From assembly GCA_040901445.1 (NCBI GenBank), contig JBBDYQ010000007.1, positions 124,001-188,000 on the forward strand: a stretch of 64,000 nt of DNA, read 5' to 3'. This document shows, piece by piece, positions 45,984 to 56,451 of this stretch. A program made the position numbers and the translations under genes. Each line of letters opens with the position of its first letter. Within the stretch, counting starts at the first letter, position 1. Source of the stretch: Thermoleophilaceae bacterium (GTDB lineage Bacteria; Actinomycetota; Thermoleophilia; Solirubrobacterales; Thermoleophilaceae). Under the pieces are notes generated by a model. The model did no database searches, was not told where the DNA came from, and worked only from the letters and a program-made list of their open reading frames with translations.

Positions 45984-46892
45984 CTATCTGGGGTCAATCG
46001 GCACAGCCGTGACCCCCGAAAAGCCCCGCTCCTGCCGCAAAATGACGCGCAGTTCATCAGCGATGCGCGACCCCGCCGCGGGGTCCCGGAAGCTCTCCGT
46101 ACCGACCGCCACGACGGTGGCTCCGGCGTCCAGGAAGTCGCGGGCGTGGGCTCCACTTGTGATCCCTCCCATACCTACCACCGGGATTCCCACGCGCCCC
46201 GCGACAGCGTGCACCTGCTCGAGCGCGACCGCGCGGATGGCCGGTCCCGAGACTCCGCCGGCCCCCCCGCCGAGCCAGGGCTCCCGCGTGCGCGGGTGCA
46301 GTGCCATCCCCTTGAGGGTGTTCACCAGCGAGACGGCGTCGGCCCCTGCCGACTCGGCGGCGGCGGCCACGCCGGCCGGATCGGTGGCGTTGGGCGTGAG
46401 CTTGACGATCACCGGCTTGTCCGTGACGGGTCGGACGGCCTCCACGGCGCGGGCCGTCTCGGCAGGATCGGACCCCATGATCAGCCCGCTCGCGACGTTC
46501 GGGCAGGACACGTTGAGCTCCAGCGCCTCCACCTCGTCCCGCGGGGCCACGCCGCGCACCAGCGCGGCCAGCTCGTCCGGCCCGTAGCCCATCACGGAGA
46601 CGACGAGCGGCACGGGCAGCCGGCGCAGCTGCGGCAGGTCGCCCTCGAGGAAGCCCTCGAGCCCCTTGTTGGGCAGGCCGATGGAGTTGATCAGCCCCGC
46701 CGGGGTCTCCCACAGCCGCGGCGGCGGGTTGCCCTGGCGGGGCAGCACCGTGATGGTCTTGGTGACGAAGGCGTCGAACGGGAACGCGTCCCAGAGGGCG
46801 TCGCCGAAGGTGCGCTGCGCCGCGATCGCGTCGAAGGTGCCCGAGCCGTTGAGCACGGGACCGGAGAGCGAGAGGCCGCAGAAATCCGTCAA
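45984..46892 (-). CDS. pyrD: Dihydroorotate dehydrogenase, class 1B catalytic subunit
   Basis: 302 residues. Oxidises dihydroorotate. NGSGTFDA, RQGNPPPRLWETPAGLINSIGLPN, ELNVSCPNV and VGMGGITSG are class 1B signatures. Start TTG 46892 overlaps the pyrK stop (TTGA). Pairing with pyrK (electron transfer subunit) supports an NAD-dependent 1B enzyme. Last gene of the operon here; pyrF does not follow. Confidence 0.94.
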   Translation of the reverse strand: MTDFCGLSLSGPVLNGSGTFDAIAAQRTFGDALWDAFPFDAFVTKTITVLPRQGNPPPRLWETPAGLINSIGLPNKGLEGFLEGDLPQLRRLPVPLVVSVMGYGPDELAALVRGVAPRDEVEALELNVSCPNVASGLIMGSDPAETARAVEAVRPVTDKPVIVKLTPNATDPAGVAAAAESAGADAVSLVNTLKGMALHPRTREPWLGGGAGGVSGPAIRAVALEQVHAVAGRVGIPVVGMGGITSGAHARDFLDAGATVVAVGTESFRDPAAGSRIADELRVILRQERGFSGVTAVPIDPR

Positions 46893-47695
46893 GCGACCAC
46901 CTCCAAGGCCGCTCCGGCGAGCACCGGGCCGTCCACGCACAGTCGCACGTAGCCCTCCCGGGTGGGGACGACGCAGCCGAAGCAGGCCCCGTAGCCGCAC
47001 GCCATTCCCGATTCGAGCGCCAGCTGGCACGGCACACTGCGCCCGGCGCAGAGCACGCGAACCGCCTCCAGCATCGCAGGCGGGCCACATGCGTAGACCG
47101 TGGCACGCGCATCGGTGTCGAGCTCTTCGGCCAGCAGGTCCGTGACCAGGCCGTGCCGGCCGGCGGACCCGTCGTCGGTGGCCAGTCGCGGCTCGCCCGC
47201 GAACAGGCCCGCGGCCTCCGCGTGCTGCGCGGAGCGAAAGCCAACCAGCACCTCCGCGTCGCGGCCGAGCCGGTCCTGCCAGCACAGCAGCGGGGCGACG
47301 CCGATCCCGCCCCCCACCAGCAGCGGGCGGCCGTGCTCCGGCTCGGCGAAGCCGATGCCCAGCGGGCCGGTGAGCCACAGGCCTTCCCCCTCTCCGAGCG
47401 CGATCAGCCGCTCGGTGCCCGGGCCCACGTCCTCCATGAGGAAGTCGAGCGCCGCGCCGCCGCCGGGCCTGGGCCAGGCGCGGGCGAACGAGAACGCGCG
47501 GGGCAGGAACGGGCGCTCGTCCGCGCCGGCCCCCCAGCGCTCGGCCGCGGCGACCATGTAGAACTGGCCGGGCGCCGGATCGGCGGGCCCGTCGGCGTCC
47601 AGGGCGCACAGCAGCGCGTAGGCGCCGATGCGCTCGACCGCCGTGACCTCGGCCAGCCGGCGGCCGAACGGGGCGAGCGTGCGCGCCCCGCTCAC
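46889..47695 (-). CDS. pyrK: Dihydroorotate dehydrogenase electron transfer subunit
   Basis: 268 residues. FAD and [2Fe-2S] protein passing electrons from PyrD to NAD. FAD-binding FLPRAFSFA, nucleotide-binding [13 protein letters not shown], and the cluster cysteines in CGYGACFGC and LCVDGPV. GTG 47695 overlaps the carB stop. Confidence 0.94.
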   Translation of the reverse strand: MSGARTLAPFGRRLAEVTAVERIGAYALLCALDADGPADPAPGQFYMVAAAERWGAGADERPFLPRAFSFARAWPRPGGGAALDFLMEDVGPGTERLIALGEGEGLWLTGPLGIGFAEPEHGRPLLVGGGIGVAPLLCWQDRLGRDAEVLVGFRSAQHAEAAGLFAGEPRLATDDGSAGRHGLVTDLLAEELDTDARATVYACGPPAMLEAVRVLCAGRSVPCQLALESGMACGYGACFGCVVPTREGYVRLCVDGPVLAGAALEVVA

Positions 47696-50600
47696 GTGCG
47701 CGCCTCGGAGCGCGCGCGGTGCAGCTCCTGCAGCGAGCGCACCGCCGGCCGGCCCTCGCGCAGGGCACGGATCGCGCGCTGCGCCGCGCTGGCGCCCGTC
47801 ATCGTCGTGATGCAGGGGATTCCGCGCGCCACCGCCGCGCGCCGGATCTCGTAGCCGTCCGCGCGCGCTCCGGAGCCCGTGGGGGTGTTGATCACGAGAT
47901 CCACCCCGTGCGCCTCGATTCGCTCCACCACGTTCGGCGAGCCCTCGCTGAGCTTGCGGATGCGCTCCACCGGCACGCCCATCCGGCGGATGGCCTGCGC
48001 GGTGCCGCCGGTGGCGAGCACGCAGAAGCCCATGTCGTGGAAGGCGCCGGCGAGCTGGGTGGCCGACGGCTTGTCCGTGTCGGTGACGCTGATGAAGACC
48101 GTGCCGGCGGCCGGGAGCTCGGCCCCGGCCGCGGCCTGCGCCTTGCCGAAGGCCGCCGGGTAGTCGTCGGCCACGCCCATGACCTCGCCCGTGGACTTCA
48201 TCTCGGGGCCGAGCCGCGCGTCCGCGCGCGGGAAGCGGCCGAACGGCATGACGGCCTCCTTCACCGACACGTGGTCGGGGAAGCGGGGGATGTCGAGCTC
48301 CATCTCCGCCAGGCGCTCGCCGAGCATCAGGCGGCAGGCGAGCTTGGCCAGCGGCACGCCCACGGCCTTGGACACGAACGGCACGGTGCGCGACGCCCGG
48401 GGGTTGGCCTCGATCACGTAGAGCTCGTCGTCGCCGTGGACGGCGAACTGGATGTTGATGAGACCGATCGTGCCGAGACGCAGGGCGATGGCGCGCGTGG
48501 CCTCCTCCACCTGGGCGAGCATCTCCGGGCCCAGCGACATGGCCGGGATCACGCAGGCAGAGTCGCCCGAGTGCACGCCCGCCTCCTCGACGTGCTGCAT
48601 GAGCCCGCCGATCACGACGTCGTGGCCGTCGCAGAGCGCGTCCACGTCAATCTCGATGGCGTTCTCGAGGAAGCGGTCGAGAAAGATCGTGCCCTCGGGA
48701 GCGGCCCGGTCGAGGTACTCGGAGAGCCCCTCCGCGGAGTAGCAGATCTGCATGGCCCGGCCGCCGAGCACGTAGCTGGGGCGCACCAGCAGCGGATAGC
48801 CCACCTGCTCGGCGGCGGCCAGCGCGTGGCCCCCGGAGGAGGCGGCGGCCCACGGCGGGCTCTTGAGCCCCAGCTCGTCGAGCACGCCGCCGAAGCTGGG
48901 GCGGTCCTCGGCCAGGTGGATCGACTCCACGGGCGTGCCGAGCAGCGGGACGCCCGCGTCCACGAGCCCCTGGGCGAGCTTGAGGGGGGTCTGGCCGCCG
49001 AACTGGACGATGACGCCCTCGGGCCGCTCCAGCTCGACCACCCCCAGCACGTCCTCGAGGGTGAGCGGCTCGAAGTAGAGCCTGTCGGAGGTGTCGTAGT
49101 CGGTGGAGACCGTCTCCGGGTTGCAGTTGACCATCACCGCGTCGCGCCCGGATGCGCGCACGGTCATGGCAGCGTGAACGCAGCAGTAGTCGAACTCGAT
49201 CCCCTGGCCGATGCGGTTGGGCCCGGCGCCGAGGATGACCACCGACGCGCGGTCGCCGCGCTCCACCTCGTGCCGAGGCCCGTCGGGCCCGGGGCGCTCC
49301 CAGCCCGAGTAGAAGTACGGCGTGGACGCCTCGAACTCGGCGGCGCAGGTGTCCACGGACTTGAACGTGCGCACGAGCCCGGCCTCGGGATCCTCCCCCC
49401 GCGCGAGCGCGGCCATCTCCGCGATGAACCAGGGGTCGATGCCCGTGGCCGCGTGCAGATCGCGCTCGGACGCGCCGCGGCGGACCGCCTCGAAGAGGAA
49501 CTCGAAGCGGTCGTGCGAGGGCGTCTCCAGGCGGGCTAGCAGCTCGCCGGTGTCCGCCGGCGGCTCCGGCGTGACGTCGAGCTCACGCGAGCGCATGGCC
49601 TTCACGAACGCCTGCTTGAAGGTGCGGCCGATGGCCATCGCCTCGCCGACCGACTGCATGTACGTGGAGAGCGTGCCATCCGCGCCGGGGAACTTCTCGA
49701 ACGCGAAGCGCGGCCACTTCACCACCACGTAGTCGATCGTGGGCTCGAAGCTGGCCGGCGTGGCGCGGGTGATGTCGTTCTCGATCTCCTCGAGCGCATA
49801 GCCCACGGCCAGGCGCGCCGCGATCTTCGCGATCGGGAAGCCCGTGGCCTTGGACGCGAGCGCCGAGGACCGCGAGACGCGCGGGTTCATCTCGATGACC
49901 ACGATCTCGTCCGTCTGCGGGTTGACCGCGAACTGGATGTTGGAGCCGCCCGTCTCCACGCCCACGGCGCGGATGACCGTGATTGCCTGGTCGCGCATGG
50001 CCTGGTACTGGCGGTCGGTGAGCGTCTGCTGCGGCGCCACCGTGACGGAGTCGCCCGTGTGAACGCCCATCGGGTCGACGTTCTCGATCGAGCAGACGAT
50101 GACGACGTTGTCGTTGCGGTCGCGCATCACCTCGAGCTCGAACTCGCCCCACCCGATCACCGACTCCTCCACCAGCACCTGCCCGATCGGGCTGGCGGCC
50201 AGCCCCTCGCCCACCACCTGGCGGTACTCGGGCTCGGTGCGCCCCACCCCGCCGCCCTCGCCGCCCATCGTGAAGCCGGGCCGCACGATCGCGGGCAGCC
50301 CGATCTGCTCGAGCGCGCGCTCGGCCTCGGCCATGCTCGTGACGACCTGCGACCTGGGCACGCGCAGGCCTGCGGCCTCCATCGTCTGCCGGAACAGCTC
50401 GCGGTCCTCGGCGCGCTGGATGGCCTCGTAGTCGGCACCGATCAGCTCGACATCGCAGCGCTCGAGCGTGCCGTCCTCGCTCAGCAACCGCGCCAGATTG
50501 AGAGCTGTCCCTCCACCGAGTGTCGGGAGCAGCGCATCCGGGCGCTCGCGCTCGATGATCGCCGCGACCGAGGGCGGGGTGAGCGGCTCGATGTAGGTCG

Positions 50601-50787
50601 AGGTGGCGAACTCCGGGTCGGTCATGATCGTGGCCGGGTTGGAGTTCACGAGCACGACCTCGTAGCCCTCCTCCAGCAGCACCTTGCAGGCCTGGGCGCC
50701 CGAGTAGTCGAACTCGGCCGCCTGGCCGATCACGATCGGGCCGGAGCCGATCACGAGGATCTTGGAGATGTCGTCGCGCCTCGGCAT
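47692..50787 (-). CDS. carB: Carbamoyl phosphate synthase large subunit
   Basis: 1031 residues, slightly short of the typical 1060-1080. Two homologous ATP-grasp halves ([12 protein letters not shown]; then [12 protein letters not shown]). The C-terminal allosteric domain has [16 protein letters not shown]. Overlaps carA by one base. Confidence 0.97.
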   Translation of the reverse strand: MPRRDDISKILVIGSGPIVIGQAAEFDYSGAQACKVLLEEGYEVVLVNSNPATIMTDPEFATSTYIEPLTPPSVAAIIERERPDALLPTLGGGTALNLARLLSEDGTLERCDVELIGADYEAIQRAEDRELFRQTMEAAGLRVPRSQVVTSMAEAERALEQIGLPAIVRPGFTMGGEGGGVGRTEPEYRQVVGEGLAASPIGQVLVEESVIGWGEFELEVMRDRNDNVVIVCSIENVDPMGVHTGDSVTVAPQQTLTDRQYQAMRDQAITVIRAVGVETGGSNIQFAVNPQTDEIVVIEMNPRVSRSSALASKATGFPIAKIAARLAVGYALEEIENDITRATPASFEPTIDYVVVKWPRFAFEKFPGADGTLSTYMQSVGEAMAIGRTFKQAFVKAMRSRELDVTPEPPADTGELLARLETPSHDRFEFLFEAVRRGASERDLHAATGIDPWFIAEMAALARGEDPEAGLVRTFKSVDTCAAEFEASTPYFYSGWERPGPDGPRHEVERGDRASVVILGAGPNRIGQGIEFDYCCVHAAMTVRASGRDAVMVNCNPETVSTDYDTSDRLYFEPLTLEDVLGVVELERPEGVIVQFGGQTPLKLAQGLVDAGVPLLGTPVESIHLAEDRPSFGGVLDELGLKSPPWAAASSGGHALAAAEQVGYPLLVRPSYVLGGRAMQICYSAEGLSEYLDRAAPEGTIFLDRFLENAIEIDVDALCDGHDVVIGGLMQHVEEAGVHSGDSACVIPAMSLGPEMLAQVEEATRAIALRLGTIGLINIQFAVHGDDELYVIEANPRASRTVPFVSKAVGVPLAKLACRLMLGERLAEMELDIPRFPDHVSVKEAVMPFGRFPRADARLGPEMKSTGEVMGVADDYPAAFGKAQAAAGAELPAAGTVFISVTDTDKPSATQLAGAFHDMGFCVLATGGTAQAIRRMGVPVERIRKLSEGSPNVVERIEAHGVDLVINTPTGSGARADGYEIRRAAVARGIPCITTMTGASAAQRAIRALREGRPAVRSLQELHRARSEART

Positions 50788-51902
50788 CAGGCGGCCTCGA
50801 GCTTGCGGATGAAGTCGTCGAAGAGGTAGCGGGCGTCGTGCGGGCCCGGCCCGGCCTCGGGGTGGTACTGGACGGTGGAGCCCGACACGTCGCGCAGGAT
50901 CAGGCCCTCCACCGTGCGGTCATAGAGGTTGATGTGCGACAGCTCGGCCACCCCGAAGTCCGTGTCCCAGCGCACGGGCTCGTCGGCGTCGATCGTGCGC
51001 CGCCCGTCGGGGCCCAGCACCGCGAAGCCGTGGTTCTGGCTGGTGATGTCGATGCGGCCGGAGTGCAGGTCCTTGACCGGATGGTTGGCCCCCCGGTGGC
51101 CGAAGGGCAGCTTGAAGGTCTCCAGGCCCACCGCGCGGCACAGCAGCTGGTGGCCCATGCAGATCCCGAACACCGGCACCTTGCCCACCACGCCGCGCAC
51201 TGTCTCGACCACGTGGTCGAGGGCGGCGGGATCGCCGGGGCCGTTGGCCAGGAAGACCGCGTCCGGATCGCGGGCCAGCAGGTCCTCGGGCGAGGCCGAG
51301 CAGGGATGGAGCTCGACGTGCGCGCCCCGCAGGCGCAGCTGCTCGACGATGGAGTCCTTGATGCCGGTGTCGATGGCCACCACCCGCGGCCCGTCGCCCT
51401 CGAGGATCACCGGCTGGGCGGGGGTGACCTCGCGGGCGAAGTCGCGGCCGTCCATGGGCGGCTCGGCGATGACCGCCTCGCGGGCGGCCTCGGGCGGCAT
51501 ATCGGCGGGGAAGATCCCGCCGCGCATCGCGCCCTTGTCGCGGATGTGGCGGACAATGGCGCGCGTGTCCACGCCGCTGAGCGCCGGGATGCCGCAGTCC
51601 GAGAGCCAGGTGCACCAGCCGCCCTCGGCGCCGGGGGCGTCCTCGCGGTCCACGCCCTCGCGCATGACCACGGCGCGCGCGTGGATGCCGTCGGACTCCA
51701 TGGCCTCCTTCGACACGCCGTAGTTGCCGATCAGCGGGTAGGTGAAGACGATGATCTGCCCGCGGTAGCTGGGGTCGGTGACGGACTCCTGGTAGCCCGA
51801 CATGGCGGTGTTGAACACCACCTCGCCGGTGGCGGGCGCGTCCGCTCCGGCGGCGATGCCGTCGAAGCGCGTGCCGTCCTCCAACAGCAGGAAGGCGCTC
51901 AC
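50787..51902 (-). CDS. carA: Carbamoyl phosphate synthase small subunit
   Basis: 371 residues. Glutamine amidotransferase supplying ammonia to CarB. The class I triad is visible: Cys in [11 protein letters not shown], and the His-Glu pair in [11 protein letters not shown]-terminal DGTRFDG and [10 protein letters not shown] are typical. GTG 51902 overlaps the isochorismatase stop. Confidence 0.97.
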   Translation of the reverse strand: MSAFLLLEDGTRFDGIAAGADAPATGEVVFNTAMSGYQESVTDPSYRGQIIVFTYPLIGNYGVSKEAMESDGIHARAVVMREGVDREDAPGAEGGWCTWLSDCGIPALSGVDTRAIVRHIRDKGAMRGGIFPADMPPEAAREAVIAEPPMDGRDFAREVTPAQPVILEGDGPRVVAIDTGIKDSIVEQLRLRGAHVELHPCSASPEDLLARDPDAVFLANGPGDPAALDHVVETVRGVVGKVPVFGICMGHQLLCRAVGLETFKLPFGHRGANHPVKDLHSGRIDITSQNHGFAVLGPDGRRTIDADEPVRWDTDFGVAELSHINLYDRTVEGLILRDVSGSTVQYHPEAGPGPHDARYLFDDFIRKLEAA

Positions 51903-52438
51903 TTGACGAGCCTCTGCACCTGCTTGAACTCGTCCGTGCCGGCGGCGCCGACCAGCTCGAACAGCGCGGCCTCGACGCTCGTGAGGATCGCGCCCGAACC
52001 CTCCATCTTGTGCAGCCCCAGCTCGCGGTTCTCGGCGGTGCGCGAGCTCACCGCGTCACCCACCACGTGCACCTCCACCCCGCGGTCGAGCAGATCGTGG
52101 GCGGTCTGGGACACGCAGACGTGGGTCTCGATCCCGCACACGAGCGCCTGGTCGCGCCCGGCGAGGTCGAACCCGTCCGCCGCGGCGGCGGAGAAGCACA
52201 CCTTCTCGATCGGCTCGATGCCCTCGAGTGGCTCGTCCAGCTCTCCCACCGTGCGGCCGAGGCCCTTGGGGTACTGCTCGGAGACCACGATCGGCAGCCC
52301 GAGCGCCCGGGCGCCTAGGGCCAGCGTCGCCACGGCGGCTGTCGTGCGCTCGAAGTCGAGCACCGCCGGGCGGAACGCCTCCTGAAGGTCCACCACCACC
52401 AGCGCGGTGCGATCGCGATCGAGCAGCCGGGACGGCAC
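51899..52438 (-). CDS. Isochorismatase-family hydrolase
   Basis: 179 residues. Cysteine hydrolase fold: catalytic D17 (VVVDLQEAF), lysine in SEQYPKGLG and cysteine in GIETHVCVSQTAHDL. YcaC-like subgroup; substrate unknown. It sits within the pyrimidine operon, 4 bp after pyrC and overlapping carA, so it is cotranscribed. Whether it acts on a pyrimidine intermediate (for example a carbamoyl compound) is inference. Confidence 0.85.
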   Translation of the reverse strand: MPSRLLDRDRTALVVVDLQEAFRPAVLDFERTTAAVATLALGARALGLPIVVSEQYPKGLGRTVGELDEPLEGIEPIEKVCFSAAAADGFDLAGRDQALVCGIETHVCVSQTAHDLLDRGVEVHVVGDAVSSRTAENRELGLHKMEGSGAILTSVEAALFELVGAAGTDEFKQVQRLVK

Positions 52439-52441
52439 GGC

Positions 52442-53785
52442 CTACGCGACCCCCTGGATGGCGAAGCTGCGCTCGCGATAGGCCACGGCGCCGCCGGCCA
52501 CGGTCATCCGCACGCGGCCCGTGAGCGTGCGGCCGTCGAAGGCGCAGTTGGCCGACCGGCTCTCGTAGCCGGCATCGCCCACCTGCCACGCGGCTGACAG
52601 GTCCACGAGGCAGAGGTTGGCGGCCGCGCCCCGCTCGAGGCGCGGCGCGGGGATGCCGAAGGGCTCGCCGCCGGCGGTCATGCGCTCCACCACCAGCCGG
52701 AGCGGGAGCACGCCCGCCAGGACCAGCTCCGTGTGGAGCGCGGCGAACGCTGTCTCGAGCCCCGTGACACCCATCGGCGCGGTCTCGAACGGCTGCTCCT
52801 TCTCCTCGCGCGAGTGGGGCGCGTGGTCGGTGGCCACGCAGTCGACGATCCCCGAACGGAGGCCGTCGATGAGCGCCTGGCGGTCGTCCTCGCTGCGCAG
52901 CGGGGGGTTCATCTTGTAGCCCGTGTCGAGCGTGCGGCGCACCTCCTCGTCGGTGAGGCAGAGGTGGTGCGGGCTGGCTTCGGCCGTGATCTGCACTCCC
53001 TCGGCCTTCGCCTGCTCGACGGCCGCGACGGACTCGCGGGCGGACAGGTGCTGCACGTGGATCCGCCCGCCCTCGTAGCGGGCGATGGCGGCGTCGCGCG
53101 CGATCATCGTGGACTCGGAGATCGAGGGGATGCCGCTCATCCCGAGCAGCGCCGACACCGGGCCCTCGTGCATCACGCCGCCGGCCGACAGCGCCGGATC
53201 CTCCTCGTGGAGGGCGATCACGCCGCCGGACAGGCGCTGGTACCGGAGCGCCTGGCGCAGCACGCCGGCGCTGACCACCGGAAGGCCGTCGTCGGTGAAG
53301 CCGGGCGCGCCGGCGTCGGCGAGGTCGGCCATCTCGGTGAGCCCCTCCCCCTTCTGCCCAACGGTGATCGCCGCCATGAAGCCCACCGGCACCCGCGCCT
53401 GCTCGCGGGCGCGCTGGCGCAGGGAGCGGACGATCGAGGCGGAGTCCACCACCGGATCGGTGTTGGGCATGGCGAGGATCGCGCCGAAGCCGCCGGCAGC
53501 GGCGGCACGAGTGCCCGACTCGATGTCCTCCTCGTCCTCGCGCCCGGGTGTGCGCAGGTGCACGTGCGGGTCCACGAAGGCGGGCAGGGCGCAGAGCCCG
53601 GCGGCCTCCACCACCTCGCAGCCGTCGGGCCGCTCGAGGCCGTCGCCGATCTCGGCGATCTCGCCGCCGCGCACGAGCAGGTCGGCCTCGCCGTCGAGCC
53701 CCGTCCGCGGATCGAACAGCCGCGCACCCCGCACGAGCAGGTCCGCGGCGGGAGCGGGAGCGCGGTCGAGCTGCGCGCTGCTCAC
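52442..53785 (-). CDS. pyrC: Dihydroorotase
   Basis: 447 residues. Cyclises carbamoyl aspartate. Zinc ligands in DPHVHLRTPG, then HEEDPAL, ASPHHLCLTDE and ATDHAPHS. Type I (PyrC/AllB-like) enzyme. GTG 53785 overlaps the pyrB stop. Confidence 0.95.
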   Translation of the reverse strand: MSSAQLDRAPAPAADLLVRGARLFDPRTGLDGEADLLVRGGEIAEIGDGLERPDGCEVVEAAGLCALPAFVDPHVHLRTPGREDEEDIESGTRAAAAGGFGAILAMPNTDPVVDSASIVRSLRQRAREQARVPVGFMAAITVGQKGEGLTEMADLADAGAPGFTDDGLPVVSAGVLRQALRYQRLSGGVIALHEEDPALSAGGVMHEGPVSALLGMSGIPSISESTMIARDAAIARYEGGRIHVQHLSARESVAAVEQAKAEGVQITAEASPHHLCLTDEEVRRTLDTGYKMNPPLRSEDDRQALIDGLRSGIVDCVATDHAPHSREEKEQPFETAPMGVTGLETAFAALHTELVLAGVLPLRLVVERMTAGGEPFGIPAPRLERGAAANLCLVDLSAAWQVGDAGYESRSANCAFDGRTLTGRVRMTVAGGAVAYRERSFAIQGVA

Positions 53786-54744
53786 GCCACCGACTCCGGC
53801 CGGACGAGCGCGGGCGGAAGGGAGGACATCTCGTCGCCCGGGTCGCCCCCTCCGGCGAGCAGCTCGTAGAGGACGGCCATCCGCACCACCACGCCGGACT
53901 CCACCTGGGCCACGATGAGCGACTGGGGCGAGTCGATCACCTCGGCGGCCAGCTCCACGCCGCGGTTGACGGGGCCCGGGTGCATGAGCAGCTGGCCGGC
54001 TCCCAGCCGCCGGCCGTCGATCTGGAAGCGGGCGGCGTACTCGCGCAGCGATGGCACGAAGGCGCCCGTCATCCGCTCGTTCTGCATCCGCAGCGCGTAG
54101 ATGACGTCGGCCTTCTCGATGCCGTCGAGGGAGTAGGCCACGTGGCAGCCGAGCTCCTCCACTCCGCGCGGGATCAGGGTGGGCGGGCCGCAGACCGTGA
54201 CGTCACAGCCCATGCGCGTGAAGGCGAGGATGTTCGAGCGCGCCACGCGGCTGTGGAGCACGTCGCCCACGATCCAGATGCGCAGCCCCTCGAGGGCCCC
54301 GGCCCGCCGGCGCAGCGTGTAGAGGTCGAGCAGCGCCTGGGTGGGGTGCTCGTGCTTGCCGTCACCCGCGTTGATGACCGACGCCGCGGTCCAGCGCGCC
54401 ACGAGCCGGGCGGCGCCGACGTGCGGCGAGCGGATGACGATGGCCGTGGGGTCGTATGCCGAGAGCGTCTGGACGGTGTCCTTGAGGGACTCGCCCTTGT
54501 CCACCGCGGAGCCGGCCGACTTGACGTTGACCAGGTCCGCGGACAGGCGCTTGGCGGCGAGCTCGAAGCTCGAGCTCGTGCGCGTGGATGCCTCGTAGAA
54601 GAGGTTGATGACGGTGCGCCCGCGCAGCGTGGGCACCTTCTTGATCGTCCGCCCCGAGATCTCGGCGAAGCTCTGGGCCCGCCCCAGGATCCGCTCGATG
54701 TCGTCGCGCGTGAGGTCGTCGATCGACAGCAGGTGCTTGCGCAT
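53782..54744 (-). CDS. pyrB: Aspartate carbamoyltransferase catalytic subunit
   Basis: 320 residues. Carbamoyl phosphate-binding loop ASTRTSSSFE; HPTQALLDLYT and MHPGPVNRGVE are diagnostic. No pyrI is nearby. Overlaps pyrR by one base. Confidence 0.96.
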   Translation of the reverse strand: MRKHLLSIDDLTRDDIERILGRAQSFAEISGRTIKKVPTLRGRTVINLFYEASTRTSSSFELAAKRLSADLVNVKSAGSAVDKGESLKDTVQTLSAYDPTAIVIRSPHVGAARLVARWTAASVINAGDGKHEHPTQALLDLYTLRRRAGALEGLRIWIVGDVLHSRVARSNILAFTRMGCDVTVCGPPTLIPRGVEELGCHVAYSLDGIEKADVIYALRMQNERMTGAFVPSLREYAARFQIDGRRLGAGQLLMHPGPVNRGVELAAEVIDSPQSLIVAQVESGVVVRMAVLYELLAGGGDPGDEMSSLPPALVRPESVA

Positions 54745-55289
54745 CAGGCGGCCACCTCTTCTGCGATGGCGACCTGGTCGTCGCCGTCGAGCTCCTCCAC
54801 CCGCACGAACACCCGCTCGCTGCGCGCGGTGGGGAGGTTCTTGCCCACGTAGTCGGGGCGGATGGGCAGCTCGCGGTGGCCGCGGTCGGCCAGCACCGCG
54901 AGCTGCACGCGCGCGGGGCGCCCGTAGTCGAAGAGCGCCTCGATGGCCGCCCGCACGGTGCGGCCGGTGAAGAGGACGTCGTCCACCAGCACGACGGTCA
55001 TCCCCTCCAGCGGGAAGCCGATGTGCGAGGCGTGCACCACCGGGCTGTCGCCCGGGCTCCGCATGCCGACGTCGTCGCGGTAGAAGCTGATGTCGATGTT
55101 GCCGAGCGGGACCGGCTCGCCCGCGAGCTCGGCAACGAGGTCCCGCAGCCGGGTGGCGAGCAGCGCACCGCGGCGGTGGATGCCGACGATTGCGAGGGAG
55201 CGACCGCCTGCCTTCTCGACGATCTCGTGTGCGATTCGCACGAGCGTGCGCCGCATGTCCTCGGCGTCGAGGACGACCTTCTCACCCAT
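54744..55289 (-). CDS. pyrR: Pyrimidine operon regulator/uracil phosphoribosyltransferase
   Basis: 181 residues. Binds pyr mRNA when UMP is high, and has UPRTase activity. PRPP loop TVVLVDDVLFTGRTVRAA; IVGIHRRGALLATRL and NIDISFYRDD are typical. The first gene of the operon it should control; its leader carries a PyrR-type loop. Confidence 0.96.
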   Translation of the reverse strand: MGEKVVLDAEDMRRTLVRIAHEIVEKAGGRSLAIVGIHRRGALLATRLRDLVAELAGEPVPLGNIDISFYRDDVGMRSPGDSPVVHASHIGFPLEGMTVVLVDDVLFTGRTVRAAIEALFDYGRPARVQLAVLADRGHRELPIRPDYVGKNLPTARSERVFVRVEELDGDDQVAIAEEVAA

Positions 55290-55307
55290 CGTGCTCTGCC
55301 CCTTCCT

Positions 55308-55321
55308 GGCCTCTCGGGACC
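55308..55321 (-). promoter_or_regulatory. PyrR-binding loop in the pyr leader
   Basis: GGTCCCGAGAGGCC in the RNA fits the PyrR consensus ARUCCNGNGAGGYU at 12 of 14 positions. Flanking TTCCT and AGGAA pair, and AGGAAGG is the pyrR Shine-Dalgarno, so binding could hide it: translational repression as described for mycobacteria. Confidence 0.7.
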
Positions 55322-55344
55322 GGGTTAAAGGAACGACCGGAGCG

Positions 55345-55350
55345 AGACTA
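55345..55350 (-). promoter_or_regulatory. -10 box of the pyr operon
   Basis: TAGTCT, about 55 nt before the pyrR ATG. It gives a short leader that just contains the PyrR loop. Confidence 0.5.
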
Positions 55351-55406
55351 GCAGCGCGAGCGGGTGGAGCCTGGCGCGAACAGACGCCTTCGCGGCCGGC
55401 GGGCGG

Positions 55407-56390
55407 TCAGGGGGCGGCGGGCTCCGGCTCTGCGGTCCGGACGGGGGCGCGCCCGCCGCTGTCGCGGTGGTGCACCGGCTCCCCGCGCTCGGGGAACGGG
55501 ATCTCCACGCGGTCGAGGTCGCGCGGCACGATCGTGCGCTCGAACACGGCGCGACCCTCGTCGCGCAGCTCGCCGCCGCCGTAGCGAGGCGAGACGTGCG
55601 TGAGCGCCAGGAGCACGACGCCGGCGTCGGCCGCGAGCTGCGCCGCGCCGCGGGCGGTGGAGTGGGCCGTCTCCCGCGCCCGTTCCGCCTCCTCCTCCAT
55701 GAACGTGGCCTCGTGCACCAGCAGGTCGGCGCCCTGGGCCACCAGGCGCGTCATCTCACAGGGTGTCGAGTCGCCGGCCAGCACGACGCGGCGGCCGCGG
55801 CGCGCCTCCCCCACCACCTGCTCGGGCGCCACCACTCCGTCGGCGCCGGTCACGGGCTCGCCGCGCTGGAGGCGCCCGTAGTCGGGCCCGGGCGCCACCC
55901 CGAGCTCGCGCGCGCGGGCCTCGTCGAAGCGGCCGGGCCGGTCATCCTCGATCAGCGCGTAGCCGAGCGCGCGCACGCGATGGTCCACGCCGAAGGCGGC
56001 CACCCGGTAGCCGTCGCGCTCGAGCTCCTGCTTGGGCTCGAGCTCCACGAGCCGCAGGTCGTAGGTCTGGCGCCCGATCACCTGCTTCAGCGCATCGAAC
56101 AGCGCCCGCAGGCCTGCCGGCCCGTGCACCGTGAGAGGCCGCTCGCGCCCGCGCAGGCTGAACGTCTTGAGCATCCCCGGCAGGCCGAGGAAGTGGTCGG
56201 CGTGGAAGTGGGTGATGAACACCTCCTCGAGCTCGATCAACCCGACCGAGCGCAGCAGCTGGCGCTGGGTGCCCTCGCCGCAGTCGAACAGCAGGCGGTC
56301 GCCGCCGCGGCGCACGAGCGTGGCGGGGAGGGCGCGGCGGGCGGTGGGCGCCGAGCCGGCGGTGCCGATGAAGAGGACGTCGAGGTCCAC
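55407..56390 (-). CDS. rnz: Ribonuclease Z
   Basis: 327 residues. tRNA 3'-end processing endonuclease. Zinc motif THFHADHFLG (H61, H63, D65, H66), GTAGSAPTARR near the N-terminus, and LAGDSTPCEM, HEATFMEE and HVSPRYGG downstream. GTG start at 56390. The only tRNA in the window lacks an encoded CCA, so it needs this enzyme. Confidence 0.94.
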   Translation of the reverse strand: MDLDVLFIGTAGSAPTARRALPATLVRRGGDRLLFDCGEGTQRQLLRSVGLIELEEVFITHFHADHFLGLPGMLKTFSLRGRERPLTVHGPAGLRALFDALKQVIGRQTYDLRLVELEPKQELERDGYRVAAFGVDHRVRALGYALIEDDRPGRFDEARARELGVAPGPDYGRLQRGEPVTGADGVVAPEQVVGEARRGRRVVLAGDSTPCEMTRLVAQGADLLVHEATFMEEEAERARETAHSTARGAAQLAADAGVVLLALTHVSPRYGGGELRDEGRAVFERTIVPRDLDRVEIPFPERGEPVHHRDSGGRAPVRTAEPEPAAP

Positions 56391-56451
56391 GGGCCTATCT
56401 TGCCGTTTCCCCCGGCGCAGGACCCTCTCGCGGCCGCGCCGTCGAACAGCG

